Part shown: in pieces, positions 25,638-34,176 of the stretch | Layout: the number at the start of each line of letters is the position of its first letter | Position numbering within the stretch: the stretch's first letter is position 1 | Source of the DNA: Manganibacter manganicus | GTDB taxonomy: Bacteria > Pseudomonadota > Alphaproteobacteria > Rhizobiales > Rhizobiaceae | Assembly: GCF_002075885.1 (NCBI RefSeq) | Contig: NZ_MDET01000022.1 | Coordinates: 1 to 54,379 of the forward strand | Reading direction: 5' to 3' | Length of the DNA stretch: 54,379 bases | Made by a program: the position numbers and the translations under genes | Notes under the pieces: model-generated | What the model was told of the DNA's origin: nothing | Database searches by the model: none | What the model saw: the letters and a program-made list of their open reading frames with translations, nothing else

Positions 25638-27554
25638 ATGCGTGTACTGACTAAAGCCACTCAAGTTCTGACTGCCGCGACATTCCTGTCCATCGGGATA
25701 GCTGGTGCGGCTTTCGCGAATGAAGACCTGGCGAAGATGAGCGAGAACCCAAAGGACTGGGTCATGCAATCGGGTGATTACGCCAACACCCGCTATTCCA
25801 CCCTCGACCAGATTACCAAGGACAACGTCAAGAACCTGCAGGCGAAATGGACATTCTCGACCGGCGTGCTGCGCGGCCATGAAGGTGGCCCGCTGATCAT
25901 CGGCGACACGATGTATGTTCATACACCGTTCCCGAACACCGTTTATGCGCTCGACATCAACAATGACGGCAAGATCCTGTGGAAGTACGAGCCCAAACAG
26001 GATCCGAACGTCATTCCGATCATGTGCTGCGACACGGTCAATCGTGGCGTCGCCTATGCTCCGAAAACCGACGACCATCCGGCGCTGATCATTCTCAACC
26101 AGGCCGACACCAATGTCGTGGCGCTTGATGCCGAGACCGGCAAGCAGGTCTGGAAGACGCAGAACGGTGAAATGACGGATGGCGGCAAGGGCGAATCCGG
26201 CACGGCCGCTCCGCTCGTTGTCAAGGACAAGGTGCTGATCGGCATTTCAGGCGCCGAGTTCGGCGTTCGCGGCTTCCTCGCCGCCTATAACCTGAAGGAC
26301 GGTTCGCTGGCCTGGAAGGCCTATTCCACGGGCCCGGACAAGGAAATGCTTGTCGATCCCGAAAAGACCACGCAGCTCGGCAAGCCGATCGGCGCCGATT
26401 CCAGCACCAAGTCCTGGGAAGGCGAGCAGTGGAAGACCGGCGGCGGCACGACCTGGGGCTGGTTCTCCTACGATCCCGAGCTCAATCTCGTTTACTACGG
26501 CACCGGCAACCCCTCGACCTGGAATCCGGTCCAGCGGCCGGGCGACAACAAGTGGTCGATGACCATCATGGCCCGCGACGCCGACACCGGCATGGCCAAG
26601 TGGCTCTACCAGATGACGCCGCACGACGAATGGGACTATGACGGCGTCAACGAGATGATTCTCGTCGATGACATGGAAGTCAACGGCAAGAAGCATGACG
26701 TCCTGGTGCATTTCGACCGCAACGGCTTTGCCTACACACTGGATCGCGCAACCGGCGAACTGCTTGTCGCCGCGAAGTACGATCCGGCGGTGAACTGGGC
26801 CACGAAGGTCGATATGGACCCGAACAGCGAGACCTACGGACGGCCGCTGGTCGATCCGAAATACTCGACCGACAAGAATGGCGAAGACACCAACACCGCT
26901 GGCATCTGCCCGGCTGCGTTGGGAACCAAGGACCAGCAGCCGGCGACCTACTCGCCCAAGACAGGCCTGTTCTACGTGCCGACCAACCATGTCTGCATGG
27001 ATTACGAGCCCTACAAGGTGAGCTACACCGCCGGTCAGCCTTATGTCGGCGCCACCGTGTCGATGTATCCGGCGCCCGGCAGCGAAAACATGGGCAACTT
27101 CATTGCCTGGGACGCCGCCAAGGGCGAGATCGTCTGGTCGAAGCCCGAGCTGTTCTCGGTGTGGTCCGGTGCTCTGGCGACCGCCGGCGATGTGGTCTTC
27201 TACGGAACGCTGGAAGGCTACATCAAGGCCGTCGACGAGAAGGGCAACGAGCTTTACAAGTTCAAGACGCCCTCCGGCATCATCGGCAACATCACGCCCT
27301 TCGAGCATGACGGCAAGCAGTACATCGCCGTTCTGTCCGGCGTCGGCGGCTGGGCCGGTATCGGCCTCGCCGGCGGCCTGCTCTCCCCCGACAACGCCGC
27401 CGCATGGCATGGCGCCGTCGATCAGGGCCGCGAGCAGGGCACTGAGGACCAGGTGGTCGGCACCGCCGGTCTCGGTGCCGTGGGTGGCTACGCCGCGCTT
27501 GCCGACTACACGGCGCTCGGTGGCCAGCTCACCGTCTTCGGCCTTCCCGACTGA
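25638..27554 (+). CDS. xoxF: Lanthanide-dependent PQQ methanol dehydrogenase XoxF
   Basis: This 638-residue periplasmic quinoprotein oxidises methanol to formaldehyde. The signal peptide is cleaved after AFA (residue ~27). The vicinal disulphide Cys130-Cys131 (PIMCCDT) contacts PQQ. The motif DEWDYDG carries the catalytic Asp333 and the extra Asp335 that defines lanthanide-binding XoxF; calcium MxaF enzymes have Ala there. An insertion of about 20-25 residues appears near the C-terminus before [19 protein letters not shown] compared with the XoxF sequences I recall. Overall it is most like XoxF clade 5. XoxG and XoxJ genes follow, and no mxaF or mxaI is present in the window. Confidence 0.97.
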   Translation: MRVLTKATQVLTAATFLSIGIAGAAFANEDLAKMSENPKDWVMQSGDYANTRYSTLDQITKDNVKNLQAKWTFSTGVLRGHEGGPLIIGDTMYVHTPFPNTVYALDINNDGKILWKYEPKQDPNVIPIMCCDTVNRGVAYAPKTDDHPALIILNQADTNVVALDAETGKQVWKTQNGEMTDGGKGESGTAAPLVVKDKVLIGISGAEFGVRGFLAAYNLKDGSLAWKAYSTGPDKEMLVDPEKTTQLGKPIGADSSTKSWEGEQWKTGGGTTWGWFSYDPELNLVYYGTGNPSTWNPVQRPGDNKWSMTIMARDADTGMAKWLYQMTPHDEWDYDGVNEMILVDDMEVNGKKHDVLVHFDRNGFAYTLDRATGELLVAAKYDPAVNWATKVDMDPNSETYGRPLVDPKYSTDKNGEDTNTAGICPAALGTKDQQPATYSPKTGLFYVPTNHVCMDYEPYKVSYTAGQPYVGATVSMYPAPGSENMGNFIAWDAAKGEIVWSKPELFSVWSGALATAGDVVFYGTLEGYIKAVDEKGNELYKFKTPSGIIGNITPFEHDGKQYIAVLSGVGGWAGIGLAGGLLSPDNAAAWHGAVDQGREQGTEDQVVGTAGLGAVGGYAALADYTALGGQLTVFGLPD

Positions 27555-27572
27555 CCTCCCAAGGCTGAGAAA

Positions 27573-27599
27573 GCCTCCCGCCGGCTGTCGGCGGGAGGC
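27573..27599 (+). promoter_or_regulatory. Strong hairpin between xoxF and xoxG
   Basis: GCCTCCCGCC (27573-27582) pairs perfectly with GGCGGGAGGC (27590-27599). No T-run follows. It lies 19 bases after the xoxF stop and ~130 bases before xoxG. It probably acts as a partial terminator or stabiliser that keeps xoxF mRNA far above xoxG mRNA. Confidence 0.7.
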
Positions 27600-27732
27600 G
27601 TGAGGAAAACCACAAGAGCCTGTGGCGACGATCCCATCGGGCTCTTGTTGTCCGTCAAACGAATCCAGCAGCGTGGCACGCGCTTGCTTCGGCGGGCCGC
27701 AAGGCAGCCGCCAGATGAGGAAGAGTATCTGC

Positions 27733-28257
27733 ATGTTGATCCGTACCGTCATTCCGGCTTTCATCCTGGGTGTTCTGGCCCTCAATGTCTCCACGACCGC
27801 TTATGCCGAAGACACGATTGAAAAGGCCAAGGCCGTGACGGACGAGGACGGCAAATACTACGATGCCGACGGCAATCCGACCTTCAAGATCGAGAACGGC
27901 ATGGTGGATTGGTACACGTTCAGCGGTTATCGCCGCTACCATTCCGATTGCCATGTCTGCCACGGCCAGGACGGCATGGGCTCGACCTACGCCCCGGCAT
28001 TGGTCAAGAGCCTGAAGAACATAGATTACGGCACGTTTCTTTCCATCGTGGCCGGCGGCAAGAAGGAAGTCGGCGGCGGCAACGAGAAGGTGATGCCGGC
28101 GTTCGGCGACAACAAGAACGTCTATTGCTACATGGATGACATCTACGTCTACCTGCGCGCGCGCGCCGTCGGGGCCGCCCCGCGCGGCCGTCCTCCCAAG
28201 CACGAGCCGAAATCGCAGGCAGCGAAGGATGCCGAAGCGGCCTGCATGAAGGGTTGA
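27733..28257 (+). CDS. xoxG: XoxG cytochrome c, electron acceptor of XoxF
   Basis: This 174-residue periplasmic monohaem cytochrome has a signal peptide (cleaved after AYA, ~residue 25), haem motif CHVCH (Cys73, Cys76, His77) and candidate axial Met in VMPAFG. The segment DVDW-type acidic region and long C-terminal tail rich in Pro/Lys are typical of XoxG/MxaG relatives. The ATG at 27733 is preceded by AGGAAGAG; an ATG at 27715 is also possible. It accepts electrons from reduced PQQ in XoxF and passes them on to the respiratory chain. Confidence 0.93.
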   Translation: MLIRTVIPAFILGVLALNVSTTAYAEDTIEKAKAVTDEDGKYYDADGNPTFKIENGMVDWYTFSGYRRYHSDCHVCHGQDGMGSTYAPALVKSLKNIDYGTFLSIVAGGKKEVGGGNEKVMPAFGDNKNVYCYMDDIYVYLRARAVGAAPRGRPPKHEPKSQAAKDAEAACMKG

Positions 28258-28261
28258 CGCC

Positions 28262-29155
28262 ATGTTGAACCGCATCTTGCCGGAAAAGAAGCGATCGTGG
28301 CCAGCCAGGTCGCTCCTCGTGCTGCCCCTGCTGGCCGGCATGATGGCCGCGCTGCCACCACAGCCGGCCGAGGCGCAAGGCACCGGCCTTGGCGCCGCCG
28401 GCGAGCTGGTGGACCCCAATATATTGCGGGTCTGCGCCGATCCTTCCAACATGCCGTTTACCGACAAGAGCGGGGAAGGATTCGAGAACAAGCTGGCCGA
28501 ACTGGTCGCCGAGAAGACCGGCCGCAAATCCGTTGCCTATACCTGGTTTCCGTCGGTCATGGGCTTTGTGCGCAATACGCTGTCGGCCCATCGCTGCGAC
28601 ATCATCATGGGCTATGCCCAAGGCGGCGAGGCCGTGCAAAGCACCAATGCCTATTACCGCTCCGCCTATGTGCTGGTCTATCCCAAGGGCAGCGACATAG
28701 CGGGGGTCGAGACGATCGAGGATCCGAAGCTCAAAGGCAAGCGCCTCGGCGTGGTCGAACGTACGCCGCCTACCGCGAACATGGCCGAAAACAAGCTGCT
28801 GCGCACGGCCAAGATCTATCCTCTGGCGGTGGACACGCGCGTCACGGAATCCATGGCCGAACGGATGTTCAAGGACATGAAGGCCGGCACCATAGATGCC
28901 GCGATCATGTGGGGGCCGATGGTCGGCTATTACGCCAAGAAAATGAACGCCGATGTGATGCTCGTGCCGCTGGTCAAGGAAAAAGCCGGCGAGCGCATGG
29001 CCTACCGCATCACCATGGGCGTGCGGCGCTCCGATCAGGAATGGAAGCGCACGCTCAACAAGGTCATCCGCAAAAACCAGGATCAGATCAACAAGCTCCT
29101 GCTCGACTATAACGTACCGCTGATCGACGAGCAGGATAAACCGATCACCCAATAG
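28262..29155 (+). CDS. xoxJ: XoxJ periplasmic binding-protein-like accessory protein
   Basis: This 297-residue exported protein of the solute-binding fold 3 family has a leader ending AEAQ at ~residue 40. The segments VCADPSNMPFTDKSGEGFENKLAELV and RCDIIMGYAQG (shown in part) are typical of MxaJ/XoxJ. XoxJ is required for XoxF maturation or interaction, although the mechanism is not settled. It starts 4 bases after xoxG, so the two are co-transcribed. Confidence 0.93.
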   Translation: MLNRILPEKKRSWPARSLLVLPLLAGMMAALPPQPAEAQGTGLGAAGELVDPNILRVCADPSNMPFTDKSGEGFENKLAELVAEKTGRKSVAYTWFPSVMGFVRNTLSAHRCDIIMGYAQGGEAVQSTNAYYRSAYVLVYPKGSDIAGVETIEDPKLKGKRLGVVERTPPTANMAENKLLRTAKIYPLAVDTRVTESMAERMFKDMKAGTIDAAIMWGPMVGYYAKKMNADVMLVPLVKEKAGERMAYRITMGVRRSDQEWKRTLNKVIRKNQDQINKLLLDYNVPLIDEQDKPITQ

Positions 29156-29204
29156 CAGGGGCCGGTCACGCAACGGAAGCGGATCGGCAAACCGGATAAG
29201 CCGG

Positions 29205-29801
29205 ATGACGGCGATGAACGGAAGGACGATAGCCTTGCTGCTTGCAGCCTCCATCACAGGCCAGTTGACGCCACCCTGGGCGATGCCGGTGCGGGCACAG
29301 GCGCAGTGGACGCCCGCAGTCGAGGAGCCGGACACCTATCGCATGAATGAGTATCGCGGGCCGGTGCCGCAGACCCTTGCCGGCGCGCGCGTCGTCACGA
29401 CAGAAGAAGCGGAAGCCCTGTGGCGTGCCGGCGAGACGGTGTTTCTGGACGTCATGCCCTATACGCCGAAGCCGGCCGACCTGCCGGCAGGAACGATCTG
29501 GCGCGATCGCGTGCGCAAGGACATTCCCGGCAGCCTGTGGCTGGTCAATGTCGGCTACGGTGCATTGTCGGCGGAAACGACCGCTTATTTCCGCGATGCT
29601 CTGGACAGGGTTTCGCGGGGAACAAAGGACAAGCCTTTGCTGTTTTACTGCATGACGGATTGCTGGATGTCGTGGAACGCAGCCAGGCGCGCCGTCGAAT
29701 GGGGCTATCGGTCCGTGCTGTGGTATCCGCTCGGCGCCGATGGTTGGGAGAAGGCCGGGCTGCCTTTGAAGGAGAGCAGGCCGTATGTAGCAAATCATTG
29801 A
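29205..29801 (+). CDS. PQQ-dependent catabolism-associated CXXCW-type protein
   Basis: This 198-residue exported rhodanese-like protein has a leader ending RAQA (~residue 33) and the motif FYCMTDCWMSWNAA. The two cysteines (Cys149 and Cys153) are followed by Trp. The family is named CXXCW; three residues separate the cysteines here as I count them. These proteins are restricted to PQQ-dehydrogenase loci and their function is unknown. It follows xoxJ by about 50 bases. The ATG at 29205 or 29214 could be the start. Confidence 0.85.
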   Translation: MTAMNGRTIALLLAASITGQLTPPWAMPVRAQAQWTPAVEEPDTYRMNEYRGPVPQTLAGARVVTTEEAEALWRAGETVFLDVMPYTPKPADLPAGTIWRDRVRKDIPGSLWLVNVGYGALSAETTAYFRDALDRVSRGTKDKPLLFYCMTDCWMSWNAARRAVEWGYRSVLWYPLGADGWEKAGLPLKESRPYVANH

Positions 29802-29952
29802 ACATGCTGGTGTTTTTCGGTATATTTTATTGATTTCCAGAAAACATATATTTCATTTGTCCATTTTTATGGACTATCCATTGCATTTTGGTGCCCGCAA
29901 TGGTGAAGTGTGAAAATGGCTCTTCACGGAGCCTTGGAAGAGGAGAAATGCG

Positions 29953-30048
29953 ATGAAGAAAAGCTGGAAAAAGCCGGCCATGTGCCAGGTGGCAGCCGGT
30001 TTTGAGATTTCGCGGTATCTGCCTGCCGAAATCACGCCGAAGAAGTAA
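29953..30048 (+). CDS. pqqA: PqqA, precursor peptide of PQQ
   Basis: This 31-residue peptide has the invariant Glu and Tyr that are cross-linked to form PQQ, in the segment GFEISRY (Glu18 and Tyr22). AGGAGAAATGCG precedes the ATG. The AT-rich 150 bases upstream provide a likely promoter. It starts the pqqABCDE cluster directly downstream of the xox genes. A strong hairpin separates it from pqqB, consistent with more pqqA transcript than the rest. Confidence 0.95.
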   Translation: MKKSWKKPAMCQVAAGFEISRYLPAEITPKK

Positions 30049-30054
30049 GCTGAC

Positions 30055-30087
30055 AAGGTGCGCGCCTCGACACGGGGCGCGCACCTT
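30055..30087 (+). promoter_or_regulatory. Hairpin between pqqA and pqqB
   Basis: Perfect 12-base arms AAGGTGCGCGCC (30055-30066) and GGCGCGCACCTT (30076-30087), 6 bases after the pqqA stop. No U-tract follows. It probably causes partial termination or RNA stabilisation that gives excess pqqA mRNA, as reported for pqqA in other bacteria. Confidence 0.75.
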
Positions 30088-30162
30088 CAGCCGCCCTATG
30101 CCCTCGCCAGGCAAGCCGATGGTCCGGATCATCAGGCTGTTGGCTTCCGAGCGGAGGTTGTC

Positions 30163-31104
30163 TTGCGCCTGAAAATCATAGGTTCGGCCGCTGGAGGCGG
30201 CTTTCCCCAGTGGAATTGCAACCACAGCCTCAGCCGGGCGGCTCGCGCCGGAAATCCCGGCGTAACGCCAAGAACCCAATCGAGCCTGGCGGCTTCACCC
30301 GATGGTCAAGGCTGGGTGTTGTTCAATGCATCTCCCGATATACGCCAGCAGATTGCCGCGACCCCTGAGCTTCAGCCGCAAGCTGACGCACCGTTGCGCT
30401 CCACGCCGATCCGCGCGGTGGTGCTCACCAATGGCGATGTCGATCATGTGGCCGGGCTGCTCAGCCTGCGCGAACGTGAGCCCTTCGCGCTTTACGGCAC
30501 AAGCGAGGTTCTGGACGTGATCGCCGGAAATTCCATTTTCAACGTGCTCGATCCGGCCATCGTGCCGCGCCGCATCTTGCCGCTCAACGAAGCGGTTTCG
30601 CTGCGCGACGCTGATGGCGAAGACACCGGCCTCGCCGTCGAATCGTTCGCGGTGCCCGGCAAGATCGCGCTTTATCTCGAAGACAGCAGCGATCCGAATG
30701 CCGATTTCGGCTCGGACAGTGGCGATACGATCGGCGTTAAAATCAGCCAGCGGGATCGGGACGAGTCGGCGGCTTTCTATATTCCGGGCTGTGCGCGGGT
30801 GGATGCGGCGCTGAAACAACGGCTTGCCGACGCAGCCTGCCTGCTGTTCGATGGCACGCTTTATACGGATGACGAGATGATTGCCGCCGGCGTCGGCCCC
30901 AAGACCGGCCAGCGCATGGGGCACATTTCCATGAGCGGCGACAGCGGCGCCGTCGCCTCGCTTGCGGATGTTGCCATCGGCCGTCGCGTCTTCGTCCATA
31001 TCAACAACACCAACCCGGTCCTTGACGAAAATTCGCCCGAGCATGCGCGCGTCAGGGCGGCCGGTTGGGAAATCGCCCATGACGGCATGGAACTGAACCT
31101 ATGA
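30163..31104 (+). CDS. pqqB: PqqB, metallo-beta-lactamase-fold PQQ biosynthesis protein
   Basis: This 313-residue protein opens with the conserved (M)LRLKIIGSAAGGGFPQWNC-type sequence. TTG at 30163 is taken as start: it sits 5 bases after GGAGG and aligns with the family N-terminus. The motif TNGDVDHVAG is the family's altered metal motif. PqqB hydroxylates the PqqA-derived Glu-Tyr intermediate. It overlaps pqqC by 4 bases. Confidence 0.95.
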   Translation: MRLKIIGSAAGGGFPQWNCNHSLSRAARAGNPGVTPRTQSSLAASPDGQGWVLFNASPDIRQQIAATPELQPQADAPLRSTPIRAVVLTNGDVDHVAGLLSLREREPFALYGTSEVLDVIAGNSIFNVLDPAIVPRRILPLNEAVSLRDADGEDTGLAVESFAVPGKIALYLEDSSDPNADFGSDSGDTIGVKISQRDRDESAAFYIPGCARVDAALKQRLADAACLLFDGTLYTDDEMIAAGVGPKTGQRMGHISMSGDSGAVASLADVAIGRRVFVHINNTNPVLDENSPEHARVRAAGWEIAHDGMELNL

Positions 31105-31856
31105 GCGATTTTCATCGGGCAGCCAGCGGCGGACTTTCACCAGGCGAGCTCGAAGCCGTACTGCGCCAGGTCGGCGCGGAGCGTTACCACAACCGCCACC
31201 CCTACCATCACCGCATGACCGGCGGCGATCTGTCGAAGGGCGAATTGCAGGCCTGGGCGCTGAACCGCTACTGCTATCAGGCGGTCATACCGCGCAAGGA
31301 CGCGGCGATCCTGACCCATGCCGAAGACCCGGCCTTCCGTGCCGAATGGCGCAAGCGCATCGAGGATCATGATGGCGAGGACGGCTGGAGCGGCGGCATT
31401 GCACGCTGGCTGCATCTGGCCACCTCGCTCGGGGTGGATGCCGATGCCGTCAAAAGCCAGCGGCTGGCCCTGCCGGCCACGCGCTTTGCCGTCGGCGCCT
31501 ATCTTGCCTTCTGTTTCGAGCGGTCGTTGCTGGAGGCCGTGGCTTCCTCGCTGACCGAACTGTTCTCGCCGGTCATCATCAATGAGCGCGTGCCGGCGAT
31601 GCTGGCGAAATACGACTATGTCACCGCCGACACGCTGGCCTATTTCACCCGCAGGCCGGAACAGGCCGCGCGCGATTCCGACTTCGCGCTGGCCTATGTG
31701 CGCAAGCACGCCGACACGCCGGAGCGCCAGCAGCAGGTGATCGACGCGCTGGTCTTCAAATGCGATATATTGTGGGCGATGCTGGATGCGCTCCAGCACG
31801 CCTATGGCGAGGGCGGAGGCAACATTCCACCCGGCGCCTTCCGGCCGGAGGCGTGA
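31101..31856 (+). CDS. pqqC: PqqC, pyrroloquinoline-quinone synthase
   Basis: This 251-residue cofactorless oxidase catalyses the last ring closure and oxidation giving PQQ. Family segments include RYHNRHPYHHRM near the N-terminus (active-site His), LNRYCYQ and FCFERSLLE. It is separate from pqqD here, unlike the pqqCD fusion of Methylobacterium extorquens. The gene overlaps pqqB and touches pqqD. Confidence 0.96.
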   Translation: MSDFHRAASGGLSPGELEAVLRQVGAERYHNRHPYHHRMTGGDLSKGELQAWALNRYCYQAVIPRKDAAILTHAEDPAFRAEWRKRIEDHDGEDGWSGGIARWLHLATSLGVDADAVKSQRLALPATRFAVGAYLAFCFERSLLEAVASSLTELFSPVIINERVPAMLAKYDYVTADTLAYFTRRPEQAARDSDFALAYVRKHADTPERQQQVIDALVFKCDILWAMLDALQHAYGEGGGNIPPGAFRPEA

Positions 31857-32155
31857 TGATGATGATCGAACGGCAACGGGCGATCGTTTCCGGGCAGTCG
31901 GTGCCTCGCCTGCCGCGCCATGTGCGCATCCAGTTCGATCCGGTGCGGCAGGCTCATGCCGTTTTGTCGCCCGAAAAGGTGTTTTGGCCGAATGAGGCCA
32001 GTCTCGACATTCTGAAGCTTTGCGACGGGCGCAGGACGGTCGATGAGATCACCGAGGATCTGGCGCGCGACTATGACGCTTCGCCGCAGGAGATGGCCGG
32101 CGATGTTGCCGCTTTCCTGCAGGAATGGGCCGATAAATTGCTGGTGAGATTATGA
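31856..32155 (+). CDS. pqqD: PqqD, PqqA-binding chaperone
   Basis: This ~99-residue peptide chaperone presents PqqA to PqqE. Typical segments are RLPRHVRIQFDPVR and LDILKLCDGRRTVDEI. The start is in a run of three ATGs (31856, 31859, 31862) after GGAGG; the first overlaps the pqqC stop. It overlaps pqqE by 4 bases. Confidence 0.93.
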   Translation: MMMIERQRAIVSGQSVPRLPRHVRIQFDPVRQAHAVLSPEKVFWPNEASLDILKLCDGRRTVDEITEDLARDYDASPQEMAGDVAAFLQEWADKLLVRL

Positions 32156-33282
32156 GCGCGCCGCTTCCTCCCATCGGCATGCTGGCGGAACTGACGCATC
32201 GTTGCCCGCTGCAATGCCCTTATTGCTCCAACCCGGTCGAATTGCTCAAGGCCAATCGCGAGCTCGACACAGAGACCTGGCTCTATCTGTTCCGCCAGGC
32301 CGCCGATCTCGGCGTGTTGCAGGTGCATCTTTCCGGTGGCGAACCGACGCTTCGGCGCGATCTGGAACAATTGATCGCGGGGCTTGCGGGGCGCGGGGTT
32401 TACACCAATCTGATCACCGCCGGCGTCGGTATCGCTGAGGGCCGCATCGAAGCCTTTGCGGAAGCCGGCCTCGACCATCTGCAATTGAGTTTTCAGGGCG
32501 CACGAGCCGAAACCACGGACAGGATCGGCCACAATCGCGGCGCGCATGAAAAGAAGCTGGAGACGGCACGGCGCACCGTCGCGGCCGGCCTGCCGCTGAC
32601 CATCAACGCGCCCATCCATCGCCATAATATCGAGCAGGTGCCCGAATTCATCAAGCTTGCGCTGTCGCTGGGTGCGGAACGGCTGGAAATCGCCAATATC
32701 CAGTATGGCGGCTGGGCGCTGCTCAACCGCGACGCGTTGATGCCTGACCGCGAGGCGGTCATGCGCCAGGCCGAGATCGTCGAGGCCGCCAGCGCGAAAC
32801 TGGCCGGCGTGCTCAATATCGATTTCGTGACGCCGGATTATTTCGCCATCTATCCCAAGCCCTGCATGGGGGGCTGGGCGCGCGACGCCTTCATGGTCGC
32901 ACCCGATGGCACGGTGCTGCCGTGCCATGCCGCGCATACCATTCCTTCGCTGACCTTCGAGCGTTTCGGCGAAAAGTCGCTTGGCGAGATATGGGAAGAT
33001 TCACCGGCCTTCAACGCCTTCCGCGGCACCGACTGGATGCAGGAGCCATGCCGCTCCTGCGAGCGCTGCGAAATCGATTGGGGCGGCTGCCGCTGTCAGG
33101 CCATGGCGATTGCCGGCGACGCGGCGGCAACCGACCCGGCTTGCATCAAATCGCCTCACCATGCCCGCATGGCGGCATTCGTGGCTGAAGCCCAGGCGGC
33201 TGCGGCGGCGCATGACGCCTCTGCCGACTTCCATTATCGGCGCATCACCGCGGGACACGAGGCCGCCAAGGTCAAGGCCTGA
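32152..33282 (+). CDS. pqqE: PqqE, radical SAM PqqA peptide cyclase
   Basis: This 376-residue radical SAM enzyme links the Glu and Tyr of PqqA. The SAM cluster motif CPLQCPYC is at Cys18, Cys22 and Cys25. A C-terminal SPASM-type region provides auxiliary cluster cysteines (PCRSCERCEIDWGGCRCQ). It ends the pqq cluster, before a hairpin terminator. Confidence 0.96.
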   Translation: MSAPLPPIGMLAELTHRCPLQCPYCSNPVELLKANRELDTETWLYLFRQAADLGVLQVHLSGGEPTLRRDLEQLIAGLAGRGVYTNLITAGVGIAEGRIEAFAEAGLDHLQLSFQGARAETTDRIGHNRGAHEKKLETARRTVAAGLPLTINAPIHRHNIEQVPEFIKLALSLGAERLEIANIQYGGWALLNRDALMPDREAVMRQAEIVEAASAKLAGVLNIDFVTPDYFAIYPKPCMGGWARDAFMVAPDGTVLPCHAAHTIPSLTFERFGEKSLGEIWEDSPAFNAFRGTDWMQEPCRSCERCEIDWGGCRCQAMAIAGDAAATDPACIKSPHHARMAAFVAEAQAAAAAHDASADFHYRRITAGHEAAKVKA

Positions 33283-33284
33283 TA

Positions 33285-33312
33285 CCAACGGTCAATTTTG
33301 AATGACCGTTGG
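33285..33312. terminator. Bidirectional hairpin between pqqE and fhcC
   Basis: CCAACGGTCA (33285-33294) pairs with TGACCGTTGG (33303-33312) around an AT-rich loop, between convergent genes. There is no strong T-run on either side, so a terminator role rests on position. Confidence 0.6.
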
Positions 33313-33363
33313 AGCGCGCGACTGCGCACCGCGCCCATCCAAGACTCTGGTATGAGCCTGCCG

Positions 33364-34176
33364 TCAGTCACGCCGGAAAAGAATCTCGCCGGTTCCGGCG
33401 ACAGCATTGTCGCCGCCGAACCTGCCCGGCGTATTGCCCAGCAGCGGGCGCTTCAGGATGTTCTCCTGCAACAGATGGCGGTCGAAAACGGCGGCAAAGA
33501 CACTGTCGGGCGCCCCGCATTCGACAAAGCCGGGCGACAGATTTTCCGGCCTGCGGTCGAGCAGGATGGAGCCGCGCCGCATCAGATAGCCGGGCAGCCG
33601 CCCCACCCCGCCGGTCGCGGCCAGCGTCCCGGCAATCATGCGGGCACCGGCATAATCGCCGCACCCTTTCAGAACAACCACCACGCCGCGCCGCATCCGA
33701 TCGGCAGCATGGTCGCCGGCGCGGCCGCGCACGATGACCAGCCCGCCATTCATGCCAGCAAGTTCGCCGGCCAGCGGCCCGCCAAGATGGTCGCCGGCGT
33801 CGCCATGGATTTCAAGCCGGCCGCCGCGCATAGCCGAACCGGCATGCAGGCCGACATCGCCTTCGACCACCAGACTGCCGCCGCTCATCTTTCGTCCAGC
33901 CTGCACGCCGGCATCGCCGATCACGCGGATGCTGCCATCTTCCATGCCTGTGCCGAGGCCATCGAAACGCGAACTGCCGCCCTCGAAAACGATCGTCGTC
34001 ACATCGCTGCCGGAAAGTTTGAACACGTCGCCGACGCACAGCCCGCGCTTCGACGTGCCGAGCCTGATATTTTCGATCTGCCTCGTCGGCATGTCGGCCA
34101 AGTTTTCAGGTGTGAGCGGCGAAAGATCGAGCCGCTCCGGTGGCGCTTCGCGCAAGGTGAAGGTCAGCGGCTTCAC
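33364..34176 (-). CDS. fhcC: Formyltransferase/hydrolase complex subunit C
   Basis: This 270-residue subunit belongs to the FwdC/FmdC family related to the C-terminal domain of glutamate synthase. Repeated GxxGxxxG turns (GDAGVQAGRKMSGG, GDVGLHAGSAMRGG, GRAGDHAADRMRRG) build the beta-helix. It is the last gene of fhcBADC, overlapping fhcD by 4 bases. The complex converts formyl-H4MPT to formate via methylofuran. Confidence 0.95.
   Translation of the reverse strand: MKPLTFTLREAPPERLDLSPLTPENLADMPTRQIENIRLGTSKRGLCVGDVFKLSGSDVTTIVFEGGSSRFDGLGTGMEDGSIRVIGDAGVQAGRKMSGGSLVVEGDVGLHAGSAMRGGRLEIHGDAGDHLGGPLAGELAGMNGGLVIVRGRAGDHAADRMRRGVVVVLKGCGDYAGARMIAGTLAATGGVGRLPGYLMRRGSILLDRRPENLSPGFVECGAPDSVFAAVFDRHLLQENILKRPLLGNTPGRFGGDNAVAGTGEILFRRD

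Noticed and set aside
25638..27554. Possibility that this is a calcium-type MxaF
   Set aside because: The additional Asp335 in DEWDYDG and the xoxG/xoxJ neighbours point to XoxF; no mxaI gene follows.
26247..27794. 515-codon open frame opposite xoxF
   Set aside because: It is antisense to a certain gene, has no family similarity and arises from GC-rich codon bias.
28004..29335. 443-codon open frame opposite xoxG and xoxJ
   Set aside because: It is a shadow of the xox genes and the sequence is not family-like.
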